Shown: positions 8,793 to 17,191, counted from the stretch's first letter. The stretch is DNA of 61,489 nucleotides from an uncultured bacterium (GCA_913056395.1 CAJXMG010000016.1:1-61489), one strand, 5' to 3'. The notes: a model not told the origin generated them from the letters alone. Program-made: numbers and translations.

Positions 8793-9701
8793 ATGCCCAC
8801 CGCCACCGCTGGACAGAGAAAACTGCGCAAAAGTTTCAAGAACACTGAGGACCGAAATTGCCTTGGCAGCCATCTGTCAGTTTCCGGAGGCCCCTGGAAA
8901 GCCGTGGAGGAAGCGATCGAGCTGGAGATCCGGGCCCTGCAGATCTTCACCAAAAATGCGAGCCGCTGGGTGCAGAAACCCATCGACCCCAAGCATGTCG
9001 ATAAATTTCATGCCGCTGTCGAAGAATGGGGTGCCCACCCCCTCCTCAGCCACGACTCCTACCTGATCAATCTCGCCTCTCCCAAGGAGGAACTGTTCCA
9101 GAAATCCATCGCAGCCTTTGCCGATGAACTGGAGCGGGCGGAGTTGCTCGGCCTGGATTTCCTCGTCATGCACCCCGGAGCCCATGTCGGCAGTGGAGTC
9201 GAAGCAGGCATCGAACGCATCGCCGCAGGGATGCGCGAGGCCTTTGACCGGGTCCCCCATGTCAAAACCCGGGTCCTCCTCGAAAATACCGCCGGTGGAG
9301 GATCCACCATGGGAAGATCCTTCGAGGAACTGCGAGATCTCCTTACCGCCATAGATACGCCGGAAAGAACTGGAACCTGTATCGATACCTGCCACATGTT
9401 TGCCGCCGGTTACGAACTTCGAACCGAAGAAGGCTACCAGGAGACGATGAAGCAACTCGACAAGGTACTCGGTGCCCGTCGCGTCTTTGCCCTTCACCTC
9501 AATGACAGCAAGGGAGATCTCGGCAGTCACCTCGATCGCCATATGCACATCGGCGACGGCCTGATCGGCAAAAAGGGGTTCCAGTTCGTCATGCAGGACG
9601 ACCGTTTCGCTGGTATTCCGAAGATTCTCGAGACTCCCAAGGTTGAAGACATGGATCAACAGAACCTTTCATTGCTGGAAAAACTGGCGAAAAAGAAATG
9701 A
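8793..9701 (+). CDS. nfo: Endonuclease IV (AP endonuclease)
   Basis: A 302-residue apurinic/apyrimidinic endonuclease of the Nfo family, which cuts the backbone 5' of abasic sites during base excision repair and uses three zinc ions. Recognisable blocks are LGSHLSVSGG near the N terminus, IFTKNASRW, HPGAHVGSG, LLENTAGGGSTMG (metal Glu), CIDTCHMFAAGY (metal Asp/His), LHLNDSKGDLGSHLDRHMHIGDG, and the final LETPK (metal Glu). All expected metal ligands appear to be present. A GAAAGGA site precedes the ATG. The first 22 residues are a basic extension. Followed after seven bases by the small selenoprotein gene. Confidence 0.95.
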   Translation: MPTATAGQRKLRKSFKNTEDRNCLGSHLSVSGGPWKAVEEAIELEIRALQIFTKNASRWVQKPIDPKHVDKFHAAVEEWGAHPLLSHDSYLINLASPKEELFQKSIAAFADELERAELLGLDFLVMHPGAHVGSGVEAGIERIAAGMREAFDRVPHVKTRVLLENTAGGGSTMGRSFEELRDLLTAIDTPERTGTCIDTCHMFAAGYELRTEEGYQETMKQLDKVLGARRVFALHLNDSKGDLGSHLDRHMHIGDGLIGKKGFQFVMQDDRFAGIPKILETPKVEDMDQQNLSLLEKLAKKK

Positions 9702-9708
9702 GGCTTTC

Positions 9709-10035
9709 TTGAACGAGGAACTTCAACCGGAGGACTGGGTTCCCATCGGCAAAGGTGGCCCCTCCGAGATTCGAGCTTTGGCCCAGGCACTCGAAAACGC
9801 CGGTATCGCCCCCATGGTCCAGACGGTTCCCGGAGGCTGAGGAACCCAGCTGATTCTCGCGGTCGCGAGAACTGATCTTCCAGCCACCCAACAGGTTCTT
9901 GCAGCTCTCGCCGCTGAGAATGCTCCAGAAGGATCACACGAACCGGAAACTGACGGCTCTGCCTGCCCCGCCTGCATGACCAGCATTCCTGCAGAAGCAG
10001 AAGAGTGCCCCGATTGCGGGATTCGACTTCGGTAA
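9709..10035 (+). CDS. Putative selenoprotein: DUF2007-like domain plus zinc ribbon, Sec encoded by UGA at 9838-9840
   Basis: Read with UGA at 9838-9840 as selenocysteine (residue 44), this frame gives a 108-residue protein. The N-terminal half (DWVPIG, then EIRALAQALENAGIAPMVQTV) matches the start of DUF2007-type small proteins. After the Sec in PGG-Sec-GTQ comes LILAVARTDLPATQQVLAAL, the expected second strand-helix unit, and then a zinc ribbon CPAC...CPDCG ending at a TAA. Codon use is alike on both sides of the UGA, so this is one reading frame. The start is a TTG with GAGG five bases upstream, just after nfo. A hairpin with a GGUC apex lies 20 nt past the UGA. The alternative is a nonsense mutation or sequencing error. 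Confidence 0.8.
9854..9871 (+). promoter_or_regulatory. Candidate bacterial SECIS hairpin of the small selenoprotein
   Basis: An uninterrupted inverted repeat, TTCTCGCG at 9854-9861 and CGCGAGAA at 9864-9871. If the innermost pair is left open, the stem has seven pairs with the four-base loop GGUC. The loop starts 20 nt after the UGA at 9838-9840. This position and a G at the first loop places are what bacterial SECIS elements show; the E. coli fdhF element also has a GGUC-containing apex. It would bind SelB and direct Sec insertion. Confidence 0.72.
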
Positions 10036-10070
10036 ACCTCCGCCGATGACATCCTGTTCTTGCTGATGCT

Positions 10071-11429
10071 TCATTTCTCTCCCCCAGGTCCGTAATACTT
10101 CTCACGGGTCCCATGGAATAAACCTTGAGCCTGATTCAACTGCTCTGGATTGACTCCGGAGAGTTGGGCCAATGCAGTCCACTCCTGCTCAGAGCGCTGC
10201 CCCCATCCCATGGCACACAAACGCAACGCCAGAAACCTCACTCCCTGGGATGGATCGAGCCGTGCCGTCTCCTCCAGAGTCTGCATCCACTCCAAAGGAT
10301 AGGTCCCCGAAGAATCTCTCCCACCCAAAGCCCCATAGAGAACCCACAACCGGTAGGACTCCGAACGAGCGTCGTCACCCCTGCGATAGAGGAGCGGTTT
10401 CAAACGCTGCTCTCTGGCTCGATGGAAAGCGGTCAGTAATTCACTTCCCCGATACTCGTTACGGATGAAAAAATCTGCCCATTCATCCATGACCGCAACC
10501 AGTTGCTGTCCGTCCGCTTGCAGAAGGATTCCTTTTCCGACTTCCAACTGGGTCGGAATGTCCCGGGTACGGATTCTGGAGAGTACCTTTTTACGGAAAC
10601 CTGTGTCTTCGATTGAGTACAGGTTGGCGACGATACCCTGGGCAATTTTTTGAAACTCGGCATCATCCGATTCCAGCCAGTCGAGGGTCCATTGCTCCAA
10701 CCATGCAGGGGTCTTCTCTCTCATCTCGGATTTCAGGCCGCGGAGAACCACCTCTCTCCAGCGAGTTCGCATCGCCGATTCCTCGGGATATTTCTCCGGA
10801 TTCGACAGGAAGTCGTCGATGAGTGAGAAGGACAGATTCCCATCGATTCCCAACGTCGAATCGAACCAGCGATCCAACTGATCGAAGTCTTCCAATCCCT
10901 CTATCCACAGATCCACCGCCCATTCGAGAGCTCCTCGACGGTCGATCCAGATTCCGGGAGGAACCGGATCCATCGACAGGGCTGTTCCCAAAGCAACTAG
11001 CAGCGCTCTCTTCTCGAAGAGACTTCCCTGCCCTTCTGCAAGAAGTTGGAGCAGTTGATCCCCGATACCATTTTGACACTCGAACAGGGCTGTCAGTTCC
11101 TGCGCCACATCGGAACTGTGCTTGCCCTTTGCGATCAGTCGCTGAAGTGGTTCGCTCCAGGGGCCGCTTCGCAGGATGGATTCCATCATGGGATTCGGAG
11201 CCGAGATAACGGGCCTATCTGGAACGGCTGATTCCATCTCTTTACTGATCCGATTCCCGGATTCTCCCGAAGGCTCCACACCGTGTTCACTTTGGATCAT
11301 TTCAAGATTGCCTTGAGCAGAATTCGTCAAAACGGATCCGACCCTGTCGTGATCCTTGCCGATGTCGATGAGCATCCACAGGGCGAGGATCATTACCACT
11401 GTCATCATTAGGAGAGGAAGCCGTTTCAT
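10071..11429 (-). CDS. Membrane-anchored or exported helical protein of unknown function
   Basis: A 452-residue protein. The N terminus MKRLPLLMMTVVMILALWMLIDI is a signal anchor or signal peptide, so most of the chain lies outside the cytoplasm. The remainder is rich in Leu, Trp, Glu and Arg in repeated helical patterns, somewhat like HEAT-type solenoid proteins, but no family is recognised. The ATG at 11429 has a clear GGGAGGACACC site. It overlaps the stop of the upstream Cys-rich gene as ATGA, so the two are probably translated together. It converges with the small selenoprotein gene; only 35 nt separate them. Confidence 0.72.
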   Translation of the reverse strand: MKRLPLLMMTVVMILALWMLIDIGKDHDRVGSVLTNSAQGNLEMIQSEHGVEPSGESGNRISKEMESAVPDRPVISAPNPMMESILRSGPWSEPLQRLIAKGKHSSDVAQELTALFECQNGIGDQLLQLLAEGQGSLFEKRALLVALGTALSMDPVPPGIWIDRRGALEWAVDLWIEGLEDFDQLDRWFDSTLGIDGNLSFSLIDDFLSNPEKYPEESAMRTRWREVVLRGLKSEMREKTPAWLEQWTLDWLESDDAEFQKIAQGIVANLYSIEDTGFRKKVLSRIRTRDIPTQLEVGKGILLQADGQQLVAVMDEWADFFIRNEYRGSELLTAFHRAREQRLKPLLYRRGDDARSESYRLWVLYGALGGRDSSGTYPLEWMQTLEETARLDPSQGVRFLALRLCAMGWGQRSEQEWTALAQLSGVNPEQLNQAQGLFHGTREKYYGPGGEK

Positions 11430-11929
11430 GGTGTCCTCCCGATGCAATCAGTACCTTCCCCACTTCCTGGACAGGGCAAAGAGGTCCAATGATCGACGCT
11501 GTTCCACTGAATCGCTTCGCCTGAAGGAAGACAGGCCCGACTCCAGCAAAAGATAAAAAAGCTGGTGCACTCACAGTGCAGTTTTTGCTGAAGCACCGCA
11601 CGGGTCTGCCTCTCGAACAGACAGCAGCCGTTACGGGGAGCCGGGACCGCATGGGCCGGAGTCAGCAAAACCCACAGTGGACACTGGGGCTCGGGGAAGG
11701 TCACCGTGGATCCCCAACGATCGAGCAACAGTTTGAGTGGCATGTCAGAACAGGGGTTACTGACCGGTGAAACCACCTGATCCACAGCAATCTGACGCGT
11801 TCCCATATTCGGACATTCCTGCTGACAATCCATTCCCCCGGGAATCTGTCCCTCCAGCAAATCACACAAGACAAACAGGAAGACGACAGCAACTAGGCCG
11901 TGAACCCCTCCCCGACTGCGAAAACTCAT
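11426..11929 (-). CDS. Small Cys-rich exported protein of unknown function
   Basis: A 167-residue frame starting at an ATG at 11929 with AAGAG just upstream. The N terminus MSFRSRGGVHGLVAVVFLFVLCDLLEG is a likely signal anchor or signal peptide. About fourteen cysteines follow, many close together (CQQECP, CC, CEC, CLP, CPG). No family is recognised. Evidence that it is a gene is the ATGA overlap with the next gene's start and the signal-like N terminus. It begins only about 17 nt after a strong terminator hairpin, so expression would need readthrough or a promoter inside that hairpin region. An alternative is a longer start at 12010, upstream of the hairpin. Confidence 0.5.
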   Translation of the reverse strand: MSFRSRGGVHGLVAVVFLFVLCDLLEGQIPGGMDCQQECPNMGTRQIAVDQVVSPVSNPCSDMPLKLLLDRWGSTVTFPEPQCPLWVLLTPAHAVPAPRNGCCLFERQTRAVLQQKLHCECTSFFIFCWSRACLPSGEAIQWNSVDHWTSLPCPGSGEGTDCIGRTP

Positions 11930-11945
11930 CTCTTGAAACAAAAAC

Positions 11946-11983
11946 AAACTCCTCCCTTCGGGCGGTACCGAGGGGAGGAGTTT
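11946..11983 (-). terminator. Rho-independent terminator after the Sec-DsbD gene
   Basis: Arms AAACTCCTCCC at 11946-11956 and GGGAGGAGTTT at 11973-11983 are fully complementary, with an extra inner TCGG/CCGA pairing. On the minus strand the stem is followed by GTTTTTGTTTC. It lies 64 nt past the true stop of the DsbD gene at 12047, which supports 12047 as the real 3' end of that transcript. Confidence 0.8.
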
Positions 11984-12046
11984 GCGGTGAATCACATCAA
12001 CTGTCAGCAATCAGGTCTTGCAAGTCGTCCGTGAAAGGTCAGCGAT

Positions 12047-14947
12047 TCACGATTCTTCCCGTTCATTTCCTTCAACATTGAGTCTCAACTTCAGGGGGAT
12101 GGCAAAGGTGCGCAGACGATCATCGCCGTCGTAGATACCACCGACCACCCGCGCCCTGAGAACGTACTCACCCTGCAAATCATCGCCGACCCGGAAGGTG
12201 GCAAAAGCGGAGAAATCTCCGTTGAGGGCAGCGACTTCGGTTCCCTGATAGGTCGCCTTCTCTTCCCCCTGATAAGTCCAGGCACTCTCACGGGTCAATA
12301 CCGTGTAATCCTTGCCCTTCTCGCGGATCTCCAATCCTTCGATCTGAATCCGACTCTCAAAAGCAGGACGGTCCGTCAGGCCCTGCTCGAGGAAGGAGAT
12401 GAACTGCTCAGAACTGTTGGTGAATGATTCCCGAGCCACTTCTAATTGGTCGCGACTGTCGAGGACGATGTAGGTCGGGTTCGCATAGTATCCGGTGATG
12501 CGGATCTGTTGCTCCCGATAGGTCGCCTCAATCTCACTGGTGGCGTCGTCGGTGTAGATCTCGAAGAGTTCGTATTGGCTGAGCAACTGCTCAACTTCAG
12601 ACTCGCGGAAAATACCATTTTCCATGAGTCGACAATTCTGTCAGGTGTGCCCCGTGAAATTGAGGAACAGCGGTTTGCGCGGCCGCTCCCCTGACTCCAT
12701 CTCCTGACGAACTTTTTCGAGCTCGGCGACAAAGTCCACATCCCCTTCCCGGTCGAGGTGCTTCCACGGCAGGGATGCTTTCTGGTGAAGACTCGGCACC
12801 AGCAGCTGGGCTTCGATGTTTTCATTCATGCGCCAGCCGGTGACGGCGTAGAAGCAGCTGCCGGCCCCCAGCAGGGTCAGCAACAGCAATCCGCCACGCC
12901 CCGCCGAAATCGATTTGACGGGAGAGTCGTGGGGAAAGCGCAACTTGCCGATGATATTGAGTGCCATCGCAACCAGAGTGAGCCCCCAGATCGCCATAAT
13001 CACTTCACGGTTGACGATGTGACCAAAGCGCCAGTAGGTCGCCACGGCACTGAAGAACTTCCACGCCGCCAGCAGTTCGATGAAACCGAGGACCACTTTG
13101 ACGGTGGAGAGCCAACCCCCGGAGCGGGGCAAACCGGTGAGCATCTTCGGGAACAGTGCCAAAAGGACAAAGGGGAAAGCGATGGTTGAGCTGAAAGCGA
13201 GCATGCCCACCGCAGCGAAGCCGGGCCCCTCTCCTGCTGCGAGGGCCAGCAGTGCCGCCACGATCGGTCCCACACAGGTAAAGGTGGTCACGGCAAAGAC
13301 GAGGCCCATGACCAGAACACTGGCGGCTCCGCCTCCTCCTCCACCACCGCCGACGCGATTGCGAATGAAGGCAGGCAACTGGATGTCGTAGTACCCGAAA
13401 AGGCTGAATCCAAAGACGATGAAGAGCACACCGATGGCCAGATTGACGTAGCCATTGGTGGCCATGAAGTTGGCACCCTCCTCACCGAGGAGAGCGGACA
13501 ACAAGAAACCGAGAGAAGTAAAGGAGACGACGATGCCCGCACCAAACAGGGCGGCCAGACCGATGACCCGTGAACGACTCTCATGGGCCTGCTTGGTGAA
13601 CACGCTGACGGTGATCGGAATCATCGGGTAGACGCAAGGAGTCACCAGGGCGAGGAACGCTCCACTGATGGCCAGCAGAATCACGCCGAGCAATCCCTGA
13701 TCCTCGGTTTCAGACTGAATGTCCCCTCGGAATGCGGGGATTCTTTTCTCCGGGGAAACCTTGCCATCGATCCGCAGGGTGACGATGTCTCCGATTCCGA
13801 TCGTAGAACCGGCTTCCAGAGTTGCGGTCAACTGCAAGTCATCATTGGCAAAGGTGGCCACGCGCGGGTCGCTCTCCTCAGCCAGCCCTGTGGCGGAACT
13901 TTCCTCTGCCCCAGACCCGCTTCCCACCGAAAGGTCGAGGTTCAACCTCTCTTCAGGCAGACACATCATGGCATCGCACGACATCGATTCGACGATCAGC
14001 GGCAGAGTGCCCGAGGTCAGTTCTTCTTCGCCCTCATACTGGAGGGTGACCTCGAAGCGGGCCTTGCGCTGGTGCTTGATACTGTTTCCGCCGATCAGGG
14101 GATCAAAACCCTTGTAGGGCGCGGTCAACTCCTTGACCTCCACCACTTTCAGGGAAGAACCATCCGCAGTGAGGAATCGGGTCGGGGTGCCATTTTCGGG
14201 ATTCATTTCAAGGCCGTAGATGTGCCAGCCCCGTTCGATCTCCGCTCCGACTTCCACCTTGAAGGTTTCACCCGGGATCACTTTCCCTAGAGTGGGAACG
14301 GTCCATTTCACGGGTGAATCATCCGCCTGGAAGGTCGCTGTCGCCGACTCTTTTCCGGGGGCCTCTGTTCCCACCGTGACTTCTGTACTGAGTACGACCG
14401 TATTGGGCAGCAAACACTCCTTGGCATCGCAGGCCTGGTAGGTCACCGAAACCGTTACCGTCCGCGGTCCCGGCTGCGCATCCTCCGGCGCACGCAGAGG
14501 GATCCTGAAGATCGTCTTTCCTTCGTGTTCGAGATAATACTCTTCACCGACTTCACGCTCATGGGGCTCGGGCTCCGAGATCTCTCCGTCAAAGAGCAGG
14601 TCCTTCGATTCGAGAACCACGATGGAGGTCGCCACCCCCCACTCCGGGTCCTGATTCAGGCCATAGATGTGCCAGCCCCGCTCCATTGCGGCCTCAAGTT
14701 CGAGCTGGACGAGTCCCCCTGGAGCGAGACCCTCTGCTTTTTTGAGGCTCACGGTGACCGGGTTGTCCGATCCGAAGATGGCATCACCAAATCCGCCATC
14801 TCCAAATCCTCCAGCCCCCAATCCGTCCTGCTCCAGTTGGTCGAGCAATCCCCCTCCCGCCCCGGGCTGGGCCGGCAGGGTTTGACTGAAGCCTGGCAGG
14901 GTTAACATCGTGATCAGGGTCAGGATCCCCAGCAGGATATTTTTCAT
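12047..14947 (-). CDS. dsbD: Selenocysteine-containing DsbD-family thiol:disulfide interchange protein (Sec at 12643-12641)
   Basis: Read through one in-frame UGA (12643-12641) this gives a 966-residue protein. It has a signal peptide (1-22), a Gly-rich stretch, and two DsbD-alpha-like domains with cysteine pairs (173/178 and 324/329). About eight membrane helices (420-700) carry the redox cysteines TPC438VYP and TC558VGP. The C-terminal thioredoxin domain has KPLFLNFTGHT followed by Sec769-Gln-Asn-Cys772, where Cys homologues have C-x-x-C, and a cis-Pro NPTYIV. About 90 further residues follow that domain. DsbD passes cytoplasmic thioredoxin electrons to periplasmic thiols. A GGAG site precedes the ATG at 14947. 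A stop-based annotation gives two pieces (12641-14947 and 12047-12625), neither with a complete active site. Confidence 0.93.
12600..12630 (-). promoter_or_regulatory. Candidate bacterial SECIS hairpin of the Sec-DsbD gene
   Basis: On the minus strand: outer arms GACTC (12630-12626) and GAGTC (12604-12600), a 2x2 internal loop, inner arms GGAAAAT (12623-12617) and ATTTTCC (12613-12607), and the apex GGT (12616-12614). The apex begins 24 nt after the UGA. Stem, internal bulge, distance and G-rich loop all fit bacterial SECIS elements, and the GGU apex is shared with the hairpin at 9854-9871. Confidence 0.8.
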
Positions 14948-14987
14948 CGGTGGAATCTCCTCAGAGTGATCTCGGATCGGCGGAAAA

Positions 14988-15269
14988 TCAGCGGCTCGAT
15001 TCGCGGGGGCCTTCGATGGCTCGAACGATGTCCTCCTCGGGGAATGCACCTCCACCGGGGGTGTAGGCACGGACCCACTGGTCACCGACGACGAGGAAGG
15101 GAATTCCCTTCTTGCCGGTTTCCTGCTCGAGGCGTTCGGCGGCACCTTCCACTTCGTCGATATTGACGACGTCGTATTCGACTCCGAGTCCGTCCAGAAA
15201 GCGGACAGCAACGGTGCAATCAGGGCACCAGGGTGCGCTGTACAACTGGATCTTGGCTTGTTCACTCAT
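14988..15269 (-). CDS. Glutaredoxin-like protein
   Basis: A 93-residue small glutaredoxin of the NrdH/GrxC type. The active site is APWCPDC (Cys15 and Cys18), followed by the VEYDVVNID strand, GIPFLVVGD with the cis-proline, and YTPGGG near the C terminus. It lacks a signal peptide and should act in the cytoplasm, reducing disulfides with glutathione or thioredoxin reductase. Its stop is 40 nt before the start of the Sec-DsbD gene on the same strand, so the two probably form one transcript. The pairing suggests a common role in thiol reduction (inference). Confidence 0.92.
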   Translation of the reverse strand: MSEQAKIQLYSAPWCPDCTVAVRFLDGLGVEYDVVNIDEVEGAAERLEQETGKKGIPFLVVGDQWVRAYTPGGGAFPEEDIVRAIEGPRESSR

Positions 15270-15582
15270 CTCAGCCTCTTTTCAACACAAGAAATGCGGA
15301 AGAGGGCTCAAAACGACGTCGAGCCTGCCGCATCGGTCATGAAATGCTAGCACAACGGCCCTTCAAGGGCGACTAAAGGTGGTGTGCTGCAATCCCTCTC
15401 CAGCCCTGAAAATCCTCTGAATTCGTTGCTCAGGCGACTTGGACTCCGGTGCTTGAGGACGATATCCTGACGCCAGAGGTGAGGCTTCGGTTCCCGGTTC
15501 ACTTCAGAGTCAGGAATGATCGGGCAGCGCGCCCTTTCACCGCAGATATTACCCCGCCTTGAAAGGTGGTCCCTTGAGAGAC
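15270..15582. other. Divergent intergenic region of about 310 nt
   Basis: It lies between the glutaredoxin gene (leftward) and kdsA (rightward), so it must hold promoters for both. I see no confident -35/-10 pair, no riboswitch and no small gene. A short inverted repeat, GCCCTTCAAGGGC, is at about 15358-15370. Confidence 0.4.
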
Positions 15583-16413
15583 ATGCGACAGACTTTTCGG
15601 ATCGGTGAGAAGGAATTCGCTGCTCCCCTGTGGATCATCGGTCCCGACGTCATCGAGGATGAAGGCTTCGCCGTCGAGGTCGCCCACGTCATCGCCGAGG
15701 CGGCCCAAAGGCGAAACCTTCCGGTCATCTTCAAGGCCAGTTATGAAAAAGCGAATCGTTCCAGCACCGATTCCTTCCGTGGCCCCGGACTGGAAAAAGG
15801 CTTGCCCATTCTGGCTCGAATCGGTGAAGAGACCGGGCTTCCGATCACCACCGACATTCACGACAATGAGCAGGCGCAACGTGCCGCAGAAGTGGTCGAT
15901 GTTTTGCAAATCCCCGCATTTCTCTGTCGCCAGAACTCCCTTCTGGAAGCCTCTGCCGCCACGGGGAAAATCGTCAATCTCAAGAAGGGGCAATTTCTTT
16001 CCCCCTGGGACATCGCCAGCCGCGTCAAGGTTCTCAACACCGCTGGAGCAGCCGACGTGTGGATCACGGAACGCGGTTCATCTTTTGGCTACCAACGCCT
16101 GATCAACGATTTCCGGGCAATCCCCATCACTCAGGAAACCGGTGCAGCCCTGATCTTCGATGCGACACACAGCGTGCAGACACCCGGTGGTGCAGAGGGA
16201 GTCTCGGGAGGAGAACGTCACTTCATTCCTGTTCTTGCCCGTGCGGCCGCAGCAGCCGGAGCGGACGGTTTCTTTTTTGAGGTTCACCCCGATCCGGAGA
16301 AAGCTCTCTGTGATGGTCCCAATGCCCTGCCTCTGGATCAGCTGGATGCCCTCCTCGACCAACTGGAGCCGATCGCTCGGGTGACACGGGAAATCCCTCC
16401 TCTGGACCTTTGA
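15583..16413 (+). CDS. kdsA: 3-deoxy-8-phosphooctulonate synthase (KdsA)
   Basis: A 276-residue enzyme that condenses phosphoenolpyruvate with arabinose 5-phosphate to make Kdo 8-phosphate, the precursor of the inner-core sugar of lipopolysaccharide. Family blocks visible are IIGPDVIEDEG, FKASYEKANRSS (substrate-binding Lys), GLPITTDIH, LQIPAFLCRQ, ITERGSSFGYQRLINDFR and FDATHSVQTPGG. Length agrees with the family. The start is uncertain: ATG at 15583, or a TTG at 15574 that is better spaced from AAAGGTGG. It implies an LPS-type outer membrane. The next gene, a glycosyltransferase, starts five bases after the stop. Confidence 0.96.
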   Translation: MRQTFRIGEKEFAAPLWIIGPDVIEDEGFAVEVAHVIAEAAQRRNLPVIFKASYEKANRSSTDSFRGPGLEKGLPILARIGEETGLPITTDIHDNEQAQRAAEVVDVLQIPAFLCRQNSLLEASAATGKIVNLKKGQFLSPWDIASRVKVLNTAGAADVWITERGSSFGYQRLINDFRAIPITQETGAALIFDATHSVQTPGGAEGVSGGERHFIPVLARAAAAAGADGFFFEVHPDPEKALCDGPNALPLDQLDALLDQLEPIARVTREIPPLDL

Positions 16414-16417
16414 TCCC

Positions 16418-17152
16418 ATGGTCACTCCCTCACGGCAGTGGGAAGTTCGAGTCGTCATCCCCGCATTGAATGAGGAGCTCTCTTTGGGAAAGGTGCTTCG
16501 AGCCCTTCCTGATGATCCGGTGTCCTCAATTCACGTCGCCGACAATGGATCGACAGACAGAACCGCAGATATCGCCGCTAAGTACGGCGCCAGAGTCGTT
16601 CACGAATCCCGCAAGGGTTACGGATCAGCCTGCATTGCCGCCCTCGAAGATGTGCGATCCGTCATCGAAGATCCCGAAAATGAAATCATCGTCTTCCTCG
16701 ATGGTGACTTTTCCGATGACCCATCCTGCCTGCCAATTCTGATCGAGCCCCTGATTCAGGGAGAAGCGGATCTGGTCCTCGGCAATCGGGCACATCGTGG
16801 AATCTCGAAGGGGGCTCTGACCCCCCAGCAACGATTTGGAAACCGCCTCGCCACCTGCCTGATTCGTTTGATTCACGGAACGAGCTTTCAGGACCTGGGC
16901 CCCTTTCGCGCCCTTCGTTGGGAAACTCTGGAAGAAATGAAGATGCAGGATCCTGATTTTGGCTGGACTGTCGAGATGCAAATCAAGGCTGCTCGCATGA
17001 ACTTGCGCATCAGGGAAATCGATCTCCCCTACCGTCCCCGAATCGGAACCTCCAAAATTTCCGGTACCCTGAAAGGCTCATTTCAGGCCGGAGTGAAAAT
17101 CATGTCCTGGATACTCCGTGACCTCTGGGCAGGTCCTCGCAATCAAACGTGA
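16418..17152 (+). CDS. Family 2 glycosyltransferase (dolichyl-phosphate-glucose synthase-like)
   Basis: A 244-residue GT-A fold transferase. It opens with VRVVIPALNEELSLGKVL, continues with VADNGSTDRTADIAAKYGARVV, and has the metal/nucleotide-binding VFLDGDFSDDP. LGNRAH and QDLGPFRA match the family of polyprenyl-phosphate sugar transferases that use UDP-glucose or similar donors. No C-terminal membrane segments are present, so it is peripheral or cytoplasmic. Directly downstream of kdsA, which suggests a role in building a cell-envelope glycan, though the exact sugar and acceptor cannot be told. Confidence 0.88.
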   Translation: MVTPSRQWEVRVVIPALNEELSLGKVLRALPDDPVSSIHVADNGSTDRTADIAAKYGARVVHESRKGYGSACIAALEDVRSVIEDPENEIIVFLDGDFSDDPSCLPILIEPLIQGEADLVLGNRAHRGISKGALTPQQRFGNRLATCLIRLIHGTSFQDLGPFRALRWETLEEMKMQDPDFGWTVEMQIKAARMNLRIREIDLPYRPRIGTSKISGTLKGSFQAGVKIMSWILRDLWAGPRNQT

Positions 17153-17191
17153 ATCGGTGCACACTGAACCCTGACAACTGGGATTAATCTC

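Noticed and set aside
9643-9840. 65-codon open frame starting at ATG 9643
   Set aside because: Its first 22 codons lie inside the end of nfo in another frame. The real start is the TTG at 9709 and the real end is TAA at 10035 after the Sec codon.
12047-12625. Separate 192-codon gene starting with ATG at 12625
   Set aside because: It begins in the middle of a thioredoxin domain, lacks a ribosome-binding site, and is in the same frame as the upstream DsbD segment, separated only by UGA and four codons. It is the C-terminal part of the selenoprotein.
14988-15269. A third selenoprotein in the glutaredoxin gene
   Set aside because: Its active site is an ordinary CPDC and its frame is not interrupted.
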